NCBI RefSeq assembly: GCF_002091715.1
Contig: NZ_BDAG01000005.1
Span: 1 to 64,000 of the forward strand
Source: Pseudomonas migulae NBRC 103157
GTDB taxonomy: Bacteria; Pseudomonadota; Gammaproteobacteria; Pseudomonadales; Pseudomonadaceae
Direction: 5' to 3'
Length of the DNA stretch: 64,000 bases
The notes beneath the pieces were generated by a model, which saw only the letters and a program-made list of their open reading frames with translations, was not told the origin of the DNA and did not search any database. Position 1 is the first letter of the stretch. Each line of letters opens with the position of its first letter. Shown in pieces: positions 52,271 through 59,543 of the stretch. The position numbers and the translations under genes are program-made.

Positions 52271-52753
52271 ATGCAATGGAATGACCTGACGATTGGCGGA
52301 CGCCACTACAGCATGGAGCACCTCCAGCCGTTCGAACTGGTATTTGAGGTCGCCGGTGAACAGCTCAATGTCAAATTCGAATTCGGATTTCATTGCTTCA
52401 CTGATGACAAAGGTAATGGACAGTCGATAACGCACCGAGGCGAAAACCGATACTTCTGTGCTGAACGGCACCATTGCAGCAGCCAGATCGCGGAATACCT
52501 TCACAAACGGTTTTTCAAAGGGCTAGCTGTCCCCTTTTACGTAGGAAACAGTCAGCGCTACTTCTGCCTCGACCTGCATGACTACGCGATTTTCTTCTCG
52601 ATCAGTAAACCGCCCAATACGACGAACCTGCTCAAGCTCAGAGTGATTTCAGCCTATGAGGTCGCGGAGTGGGGTCGGGCGAAGCTGCCCAAGGGCAAGC
52701 CGCACAACGTGCGTTACATTCTCGAAATGCGTAACGCTGGAAAATCTGTTTGA
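52271..52753 (+). CDS. Hypothetical protein (160 aa)
   Basis: The frame MQWNDLTIGGRHYSMEHLQPF... is of unknown function. The opening pattern, with IGG and HLQPFEL and then a beta-rich HCFTD, resembles small Pseudomonas proteins of phage/stress type, but I cannot name a domain. It is soluble, Phe/Tyr-rich, without a signal peptide. A GTG at 52226 would add 15 residues; I prefer ATG 52271 because conservation-like sequence begins there, though its SD (GGCGAG) is weak. A terminator follows. Confidence 0.65.
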   Translation: MQWNDLTIGGRHYSMEHLQPFELVFEVAGEQLNVKFEFGFHCFTDDKGNGQSITHRGENRYFCAERHHCSSQIAEYLHKRFFKGLAVPFYVGNSQRYFCLDLHDYAIFFSISKPPNTTNLLKLRVISAYEVAEWGRAKLPKGKPHNVRYILEMRNAGKSV

Positions 52754-52761
52754 TAGACAGC

Positions 52762-52795
52762 AAAAAGCCCCGATGCTTTCGCACCAGGGCTTTTT
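52762..52795. terminator. Terminator after the hypothetical gene
   Basis: AAAAAGCCC (52762-52770) pairs with GGGCTTTTT (52787-52795); the 16-base loop contains TGC-TTTC-GCA. Confidence 0.8.
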
Positions 52796-52993
52796 GTGAA
52801 TCTCAATATCGGCCTCTCCTTTCACGGTTTCCCGCTTATCCCGCTCACTGGCTAGGAGTGGCTTGCGCCACCGAAATCAACACCCCTTGCTTCCAAGGTT
52901 CCGGTCTGTGCTGACGTGGCAATAGTATCGTCTTGATCAAATGGGAGCAACCAGCTCGTTTTTTGGCGGATAAGTGGTGTGCAAAATGGCTAT

Positions 52994-53632
52994 TTACGCG
53001 ATAACACTCAGCACTGGAATGGCCCGCACTGGCCCCAACCGCTCAAGCATTTCACGGGTAAAAACGACCTCGTATGTATCCGCCGCCCTGCCCCACTGCT
53101 CCACGATGACCATGCCCTCGACCAGCACATGTCCTAAACCAGTGATCGTATCGGCCAGTTCCTCGACGATTTCTTGAGTCCGACTCCATACACGATCAGT
53201 CATCGCTTTAAGCTCAGCCGCAATACGCTCAGATGACGCAGGGTCCGTATCGGGACAGGTAATGTTGCGCAGCAAATGCTGCAACTCTTTTACTTTGGCG
53301 TAATCCTGTTCCGCCCCCTGCGCGCCTTTGAGGATGGCTACCGCTTTCGACTTGTCGACGCGTTTCCCGGATGAAGACAATGTCTGCCCCATAGCGCCAG
53401 CCAACAGGACCATCATCCGCGCTTCCAAATGCGCTTTCATTGCTTCAATCGACGAAATCGGGCGCGCCAGGGTAATGGCGGCGCCCCCTTGATGCCGCAA
53501 GTCCATGGTCACCGACAGGGTCACGCCGCCCGTTGCAAACCCCAATGCGCGGGCCACGACGTAGTGGCCCATTTCGTGATGGGCAATCTGTATTGCGTGA
53601 TTCCGCACAGCTGCAGGCATGTTCCTGGTCAT
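52994..53632 (-). CDS. Stand-alone FtsH-peptidase-like (M41-type) zinc metalloprotease domain protein
   Basis: A 212-residue protein with a zinc motif HEMGH in IQIAHHEMGHYVVARALG. Further on, MMVLLAGAMGQTL and GAQGAEQDYAKVKELQ resemble the VLLGGRAAEEL and GAxxDLxxAT segments of the M41 peptidase domain of FtsH, the latter Asp being the third zinc ligand there. There is no AAA ATPase domain and no membrane segment, so it would be an energy-independent peptidase or a regulator of one. ATG 53632 has GAGG 7 bases upstream; the frame is open to 53707. It is of unknown function and lies in the accessory block. Confidence 0.7.
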   Translation of the reverse strand: MTRNMPAAVRNHAIQIAHHEMGHYVVARALGFATGGVTLSVTMDLRHQGGAAITLARPISSIEAMKAHLEARMMVLLAGAMGQTLSSSGKRVDKSKAVAILKGAQGAEQDYAKVKELQHLLRNITCPDTDPASSERIAAELKAMTDRVWSRTQEIVEELADTITGLGHVLVEGMVIVEQWGRAADTYEVVFTREMLERLGPVRAIPVLSVIA

Positions 53633-53705
53633 TTCATCGCCTCGCACCCCCAGATTCCGCATTCGACTACGATTGACGATAGCTGTCCATCCTGTCCGCT
53701 CAGCC

Positions 53706-53734
53706 AAAAAAGCCGCGCATCTGCGCGGCTTTTT
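53706..53734 (-). terminator. Terminator of gcd
   Basis: AAAAAAGCCGCGC (53706-53718), ATCT loop, GCGCGGCTTTTT (53723-53734). It terminates gcd on the minus strand and is nearly identical to the tRNA terminator at 50643-50672. Confidence 0.9.
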
Positions 53735-53753
53735 CGTACCTGCGATTCAGCCC

Positions 53754-56108
53754 TTACTCAGGCAAGGCGTATGCAATCACGTAGTCCCCACGATCTGTCG
53801 ACTGACGCGCGCCACCCACCGTCAGCAGGATGTACTGCTTACCGGTTTTCGGCGAAACGTAAGTCATAGGCCCAGACTGACTGCCGACAGGCAAACGCGC
53901 CTTCCAGATCTCATTCCCGTTGCCGGTATCGAAAGCACGCAGGTAGAAATCCTGAGTACCCGCGAAGAACAACAGGCCGGACTGAGTGGCCAAAGACGCA
54001 CCGAGGGTCGGCATGCCGATCGGAATCGGCAGGTGCATGCGGATGCCCAGCGGACCGGTGTCTTGCACAGTGCCGACTGGAACCTGCCACATCAGCTTGT
54101 GGGTTTTGAGGTCGATGGCGGACATTGTGCCGAACGGCGGTTTCTGGCACGGAATGCCAGCCGCCGAGAGGAAGCGTTCGCGCATCGCCCCGAACGGGGT
54201 GCCTTCCTGTGGCACGACGCCCATTTCAATCCCGCTGGCCCCGGCGGCGATCTTGTTTCGCGGGATCATGTAGTTCGCGAGGCCCAGGCGCATGTCGTTG
54301 ACGAACATGTAGTTCGTGTTCGGATCAACCGAGACACTGCCCCAGTTCATACCACCCAACGAGCCCGGGAATTGCAGCGCGCGGTCCATGCCCGGTGGGG
54401 TGTAGACGCCTTCGTGGCGCATGCCTTTGAACTGGATGCGGCACATCAACTGGTCAAACGGTGTAGCGCCCCACATGTCCGCTTCGGTCAGGGTCTTGTT
54501 GCCAATGGACGGCATGTCCACCGAGAACGGCTGTGTGGGCGAATAGCGTTCGCCGGGCACATTGCCTTGCGGCACCGGGCGCTCTTCGACACGGGCGATC
54601 GGCACGCCGGTTTCACGGTTGAGCAGGAAGATCTCGCCTTGTTTGGTGACTTGCGCCAAGGCTGGCTGCAGGCCGCCCTTGTCGTCCGGCACGTCGTACA
54701 GCAGCGGTTGCGCAGGCAGGTCAAAGTCCCACAAGTCATGGTGAGTTGTCTGGAAGTGCCAGCGCACCCGACCGGTCTTCACGTCGAGGGCGACGATGGA
54801 CGAGCTCCATTTGTCATCGAATGCTGTGCGCTGGCCGCCGAAGAAGTCTGGCGTGGCGTTGCCGGTTGGCAGGTAAACCAGACCGAGCCTGGCGTCGTAG
54901 GACATCGCCGACCAGACGTTAGGTGTGCCACGGGTATAGGTCTCACCGGCCGGTGGACGCTTGGTGATGTCCGGATTGCCCGGATCCCACGCCCACACCA
55001 ATTCACCGCTGCGCACGTCATAGGCGCGGACCACGCCTGGCGGTTCGCCAGTGGAATAGTTGTCGGCCACACGGCCACCGACGATCACCACGTCACCTGC
55101 GACCAGTGGCGTCGAGGTTTGCTGGTAATAACCCGGTTTTACTTCGCCCATGTCGGTGGTCAAATCGACCGTGCCTTTGTTGCCGAACGCTTCACAGGGT
55201 TTGCCGGTGTCGGCATTGATCGCGATCAAACGCGCATCACCGGTCGGCAGAAACAGACGTTTCGTACAGGCTGCAGGCTGATTGCCCGAAGACGCAGGGG
55301 CTTCGGAATAACCCAGGCCACGGCAACGCTGCCAGTTCGGCGCGGTGCCTTGCGGGTCGAACTTCCAGCGCTGGGCGCCAGTGTCGGCGTCGAGGGCGAA
55401 GACTTTGCCGTAGGCGGTGCAGGTGTAGACCGTGTCGCCGATCTGCAGCGGGGTGTTCTGGTCTTCAGCGCCAGCGCCGGTGCTTTGCGGGATGTCGCCG
55501 GTGCGGAAGGTCCACGCCACCTGCAACTGGTCGATGTTGCCCTTGTTGATCTGGTCCAGCGCGGCAAAGCGGTTGCCGGCAGTGGTGTTGCCCCAGTGGG
55601 CCCAGTCTTTCTGTTCGGTGCCCGGTGCGACCGGCGTAACAGCCGGTTCGGTGCCGGCCTTAACCACATGGGTCGGCACGAACATGTAGGCCATTGTTGC
55701 AACAACGCCGACGCCCAGCATACCGGCCAGGCCATAAGCACCACGGCCCGCATTCTTGCCCGAAGCGCGCACGAGCGTCGGGTAGACAAGCGCGACGACC
55801 AGCCCGATCACGGCAAACGTCAGCACGCGCGAGACCAGCGGCCAGTATTCAAAACCGGTGTCCCACACGGCCCAAATCGCCGTAAGAATCAGCGCGACAC
55901 CATACAGCCGCGCGCCTTGTGGATTACGACGAGCAATCATCAGCCCGGACACCAGCATCGCCAGGCCCATCAGCAGGAAGTACCCGCTGCCACCCAGCGA
56001 AACGAGGTAGCCACCGCCACCCGCCAGGCCAAGCCCGATCAATGCAATCAGGACACCCAGCCCGCGCAGCAACCATTTGCTGCCGCCAGCAGCCCCAGAA
56101 GTATTCAT
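53754..56108 (-). CDS. gcd: Membrane-bound PQQ-dependent glucose dehydrogenase
   Basis: A 784-residue quinoprotein. Five N-terminal membrane segments (about residues 15-150) anchor it and carry the ubiquinone site. The periplasmic eight-bladed propeller starts near HWGNTTAGNRFAALDQIN and contains tryptophan-docking repeats such as ALDADTGAQRWKF and ALDVKTGRVRWHF. It oxidises glucose to gluconate, acidifying the medium, and needs PQQ and Ca. Start 56108 (MNTSGAAGG) is preferred; ATG 56126 is in frame but has no SD. It diverges from the Lrp-type regulator and sits 6 kb from pqqFABC. Confidence 0.93.
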   Translation of the reverse strand: MNTSGAAGGSKWLLRGLGVLIALIGLGLAGGGGYLVSLGGSGYFLLMGLAMLVSGLMIARRNPQGARLYGVALILTAIWAVWDTGFEYWPLVSRVLTFAVIGLVVALVYPTLVRASGKNAGRGAYGLAGMLGVGVVATMAYMFVPTHVVKAGTEPAVTPVAPGTEQKDWAHWGNTTAGNRFAALDQINKGNIDQLQVAWTFRTGDIPQSTGAGAEDQNTPLQIGDTVYTCTAYGKVFALDADTGAQRWKFDPQGTAPNWQRCRGLGYSEAPASSGNQPAACTKRLFLPTGDARLIAINADTGKPCEAFGNKGTVDLTTDMGEVKPGYYQQTSTPLVAGDVVIVGGRVADNYSTGEPPGVVRAYDVRSGELVWAWDPGNPDITKRPPAGETYTRGTPNVWSAMSYDARLGLVYLPTGNATPDFFGGQRTAFDDKWSSSIVALDVKTGRVRWHFQTTHHDLWDFDLPAQPLLYDVPDDKGGLQPALAQVTKQGEIFLLNRETGVPIARVEERPVPQGNVPGERYSPTQPFSVDMPSIGNKTLTEADMWGATPFDQLMCRIQFKGMRHEGVYTPPGMDRALQFPGSLGGMNWGSVSVDPNTNYMFVNDMRLGLANYMIPRNKIAAGASGIEMGVVPQEGTPFGAMRERFLSAAGIPCQKPPFGTMSAIDLKTHKLMWQVPVGTVQDTGPLGIRMHLPIPIGMPTLGASLATQSGLLFFAGTQDFYLRAFDTGNGNEIWKARLPVGSQSGPMTYVSPKTGKQYILLTVGGARQSTDRGDYVIAYALPE

Positions 56109-56283
56109 GTCGGAAAATTTCCCCATTTTTGACAAGCGCGGAATAATGTACGAACTGGTTACTTATGGCAAATTGTCGCAGACAAAAAGGGCATGAACGG
56201 TACGGCGCCAGGATCAGGCATCCACAGTGGGAGATGTGCCTGTAACATGCTGAACCATTGATCTGTATCGCTGGAGACCACCC

Positions 56284-56745
56284 TTGCCCGACATCCGCCC
56301 ACCCGTTCTTGACGAAATCGACCGCCAATTGATCGCCGCCCTGCAGATCAATGCCCGCGAAAGCGTGGCCATGCTCGCCCGCCAACTGGGCATCGCTCGT
56401 ACCACGGTGACATCGCGGCTGGCGCGGCTGGAAAAGGCCAAGGTCATCACCGGTTACGGCGTGCGATTGGGTCAACGGGTGGTGGATGGCGGTTTGCAGG
56501 CGTATGTCGGGATCACGGTGCAACCGCGCTCGGGCAAGGAAGTGTTACGGCGGTTGAGTGCAATGGCACAGGTGCAGCAGTTGTGTGCGGTCAGTGGCGA
56601 ATTTGATTATGTGGCGTGGTTAAGAACCGATTCGCCGGAGCAGCTGGATCAGTTGCTGGATCAGATCGGGAGTGTGGATGGGGTGGAGAAGACGACCACG
56701 TCGATCATTCTCAGCAGCAAGATTGATCGCGGGCAGCCGGTTTAA
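56284..56745 (+). CDS. Lrp/AsnC family transcriptional regulator
   Basis: A 153-residue regulator. The N-terminal HTH is LARQLGIARTTVTSRLARLE, and the C-terminal AsnC ligand-binding RAM domain begins around AYVGITVQP. It starts with TTG at 56284 (GGAG 7 bases upstream). It lies 260 bp upstream of davB, as the AsnC-type gene does in P. putida (PP_0384), and so is the likely amino-acid-responsive regulator of davBA. It is divergent from gcd. Confidence 0.9.
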   Translation: MPDIRPPVLDEIDRQLIAALQINARESVAMLARQLGIARTTVTSRLARLEKAKVITGYGVRLGQRVVDGGLQAYVGITVQPRSGKEVLRRLSAMAQVQQLCAVSGEFDYVAWLRTDSPEQLDQLLDQIGSVDGVEKTTTSIILSSKIDRGQPV

Positions 56746-56756
56746 ACGCGATTCCC

Positions 56757-56846
56757 TGTGGGAGCGGGCTTGTTCGCGAAGGGGCCGTTTCAGCCGGCAT
56801 TAGTGTTGGCTGGTCCACCGCATTCGCGAGCAAGCCCGCTCCCACA
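56757..56846. repeat. REP inverted pair
   Basis: TGTGGGAGCGGGCTTGTTCG from 56757 and the inverted arm ATTCGCGAGCAAGCCCGCTC ending at about 56842, with one mismatch. It lies between the Lrp-type gene and davB. Confidence 0.9.
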
Positions 56847-57005
56847 TTAAGCAGTGTGCAGTCACGGATCGTCGTTTTGATCAAGTAATTAGCAAAACGA
56901 CGACACATTGCGTCTTATTAACGTGTTCTACGCTCTCTAGAATGGCTGCCATCTTTTCCTATACTCAGACGCGCACCCCGCGTCCGGTCGCCAGCAAGGT
57001 CAGCC

Positions 57006-58688
57006 ATGAACAAGAACAATCGCCATCCTGCAGACGGTAAGAAACCAGTCACCATTTTCGGCCCGGACTTTCCATTCGCCTTTGACGACTGGATCGAGCA
57101 CCCGGCCGGCCTCGGCAGCATTCCTGCGCATAACCACGGCGCCGAAGTGGCGATTGTCGGCGCCGGTATCGCCGGTTTGGTCGCGGCCTACGAACTGATG
57201 AAACTGGGCCTCAAGCCCGTCGTCTACGAAGCCTCGAAGATGGGCGGCCGCCTGCGCTCCCAGGCGTTCAACGGGACCGACGGCATCGTCGCCGAACTGG
57301 GCGGCATGCGCTTCCCGGTGTCGTCCACGGCGTTTTACCACTATGTCGACAAGCTGGGTCTCGAGACCAAACCCTTCCCCAACCCGCTGACGCCTGCTTC
57401 TGGCAGCACCGTGATCGACCTGGAAGGCAAAACCCATTACGCACAGAAGCTGGCCGACCTTCCTGCATTGTTCCAGGAAGTGGCTGACGCCTGGGCCGAC
57501 GCCCTGGAGGCCGGCTCGCAGTTCTCCGATATCCAGCAAGCGATCCGCGACCGTGACGTGCCGCGCCTCAAAGAGTTGTGGAACACCCTGGTTCCGCTGT
57601 GGGACGACCGCACCTTCTACGACTTTGTCGCCACCTCCGAAGCCTTCGCCAAGCTCTCGTTCCATCACCGCGAAGTATTCGGCCAGGTCGGTTTCGGCAC
57701 CGGCGGCTGGGACTCGGACTTCCCGAACTCGATGCTGGAAATCTTCCGCGTCGTGATGACCAACTGCGACGATCACCAACATCTGGTCGTCGGTGGCGTC
57801 GAACAAGTGCCGCAAGGCATCTGGCGTCATGTGCCGGAACGTTGCGTGCACTGGCCCGAAGGCACCAGCCTCAAGTCGCTGCACAGAGGCGCGCCACGCT
57901 CCGGGGTCAAGAAAATCGCTCACGCCCCGGACGGCCGTTTTGCGGTCACCGATAACAACGGCGACACCCGCGAGTACGCGGCAGTGCTGACCACTTGTCA
58001 GAGCTGGCTGCTGACCACCCAGATCGAATGCGACGAAACCCTGTTCTCGCAAAAAATGTGGATGGCCCTCGACCGCACGCGCTACATGCAATCCTCGAAA
58101 ACCTTCGTGATGGTCGACCGGCCGTTCTGGAAGGACAAGGACCCGGAAACCGGCCGCGACCTGATGAGCATGACCCTCACCGATCGCCTGACCCGCGGCA
58201 CCTATCTGTTCGACAACGGCGACGACAAGCCAGGCGTGATTTGCCTGTCGTACTCGTGGATGAGCGATGCGTTGAAAATGCTTCCGCACCCGGTGGAAAA
58301 ACGCGTCGAACTGGCGTTGAACGCGCTGAAAAAAATCTACCCGAAAGTCGACATCGCCGCGCGAATCATCGGCGATCCGATCACCGTGTCGTGGGAAGCC
58401 GACCCGCATTTCCTTGGCGCATTCAAAGGCGCATTGCCCGGTCACTACCGTTACAACCAGCGCATGTATGCGCACTTCATGCAGGCGGATATGCCGGCCG
58501 AACAACGCGGGATTTTCATCGCCGGCGACGATGTATCGTGGACCCCGGCGTGGGTCGAAGGCGCGGTGCAGACGTCGCTCAATGCGGTGTGGGGCATCAT
58601 GAAACACTTCGGCGGTGAAACTCACGCCGAGAACCCGGGTCCAGGAGATGTGTTCAACGAGATCGGTCCGATCGCCCTGCCCGAGTAA
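57006..58688 (+). CDS. davB: L-lysine 2-monooxygenase
   Basis: A 560-residue flavoprotein of the amine-oxidase family; same length and neighbours as P. putida DavB (PP_0383). The FAD dinucleotide-binding motif is VAIVGAGIAGLVAAYELMK with the acidic YEAS at the end of strand 2; GGRLRSQAF and the C-terminal GIFIAGDDVSWTPAWVEGA bind FAD. It oxidatively decarboxylates lysine to 5-aminovaleramide. davA follows after 12 bp. Confidence 0.93.
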   Translation: MNKNNRHPADGKKPVTIFGPDFPFAFDDWIEHPAGLGSIPAHNHGAEVAIVGAGIAGLVAAYELMKLGLKPVVYEASKMGGRLRSQAFNGTDGIVAELGGMRFPVSSTAFYHYVDKLGLETKPFPNPLTPASGSTVIDLEGKTHYAQKLADLPALFQEVADAWADALEAGSQFSDIQQAIRDRDVPRLKELWNTLVPLWDDRTFYDFVATSEAFAKLSFHHREVFGQVGFGTGGWDSDFPNSMLEIFRVVMTNCDDHQHLVVGGVEQVPQGIWRHVPERCVHWPEGTSLKSLHRGAPRSGVKKIAHAPDGRFAVTDNNGDTREYAAVLTTCQSWLLTTQIECDETLFSQKMWMALDRTRYMQSSKTFVMVDRPFWKDKDPETGRDLMSMTLTDRLTRGTYLFDNGDDKPGVICLSYSWMSDALKMLPHPVEKRVELALNALKKIYPKVDIAARIIGDPITVSWEADPHFLGAFKGALPGHYRYNQRMYAHFMQADMPAEQRGIFIAGDDVSWTPAWVEGAVQTSLNAVWGIMKHFGGETHAENPGPGDVFNEIGPIALPE

Positions 58689-58700
58689 AAGGAGTTCCAA

Positions 58701-59495
58701 ATGCGCGTAGCCCTTTACCAATGTCCGCCGCTGCCCCTGGACGTCGCCGGCAATCTGCAACGCCTGCACCAACTGGCGCAGGAAGCGAAAGGTGCCGATT
58801 TGCTGGTGCTGCCGGAGATGTTCCTGACCGGCTACAACATCGGCAGCGATGCCGTCAGCGTACTGGCGGAGGTGCACAACGGTGAATCGGCGCAACAGAT
58901 TGCGCGCATTGCCAAGACCGCGGGGATCGCCATTTTGTATGGTTACCCCGAGCGCACCGAGGACGGGCAGATCTACAACGCCGTGCAACTGATCGATGCC
59001 AATGGCGAACGCCTGTGCAACTACCGCAAGACTCACCTGTACGGCGACCTCGATCACTCGATGTTCAGCGCCGGGCAGGGTGATTTTCCGTTGGTGGAAC
59101 TCAACGGCTGGACGCTGGGTTTCCTGATCTGCTACGACGTTGAGTTTCCGGAAAATGCGCGACGTCTGGCACTGGCCGGCGCCGAGCTGATTCTGGTGCC
59201 GACAGCGAACATGATTCCTTACGACTTCGTCGCCGACGTCACCGTCCGCGCCCGAGCCTTCGAAAACCAGTGCTACGTCGCTTATGCCAACTATTGCGGC
59301 AATGAAGGCGAAATCCATTACTGCGGCCAAAGCAGCATCGCCGCACCGGATGGCAGCCGCATTGCTCAGGCCGGCCTCGATGAAGCGCTGATTGTCGGTG
59401 AGCTGGATCGCCAGCTCATGGTCGACTCCCGCGCCGTCAATCGCTACTTCCTCGATCGCCGTCCCGAGCTTTACGGCGAGCTGAACAAGCGCTGA
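58701..59495 (+). CDS. davA: 5-aminopentanamidase (5-aminovaleramide amidase)
   Basis: A 264-residue carbon-nitrogen hydrolase. The Glu-Lys-Cys triad lies in LPEMFLTGYNIG, YRKTHLYGD and FLICYDVEFPENAR. It hydrolyses 5-aminovaleramide to 5-aminovalerate, completing the two-step conversion begun by DavB. AAAGGAG precedes the ATG. pqqF follows after 48 bp on the same strand. Confidence 0.94.
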   Translation: MRVALYQCPPLPLDVAGNLQRLHQLAQEAKGADLLVLPEMFLTGYNIGSDAVSVLAEVHNGESAQQIARIAKTAGIAILYGYPERTEDGQIYNAVQLIDANGERLCNYRKTHLYGDLDHSMFSAGQGDFPLVELNGWTLGFLICYDVEFPENARRLALAGAELILVPTANMIPYDFVADVTVRARAFENQCYVAYANYCGNEGEIHYCGQSSIAAPDGSRIAQAGLDEALIVGELDRQLMVDSRAVNRYFLDRRPELYGELNKR

Positions 59496-59543
59496 TCACC
59501 CGTTATCCGCTAGCATTAGCGCTTCTCTGTTCTGGAAGTGCTC

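Noticed and set aside
53619-56132. 837-codon open frame on the plus strand opposite gcd
   Set aside because: It mirrors the gcd codons in a high-GC genome; its translation is His/Arg/Gly-rich without domains, and gcd on the other strand is unambiguous.
57000-59330. 776-codon minus-strand frame opposite davBA
   Set aside because: It spans the davB-davA junction and shows antisense-type composition; both dav genes match known enzymes.
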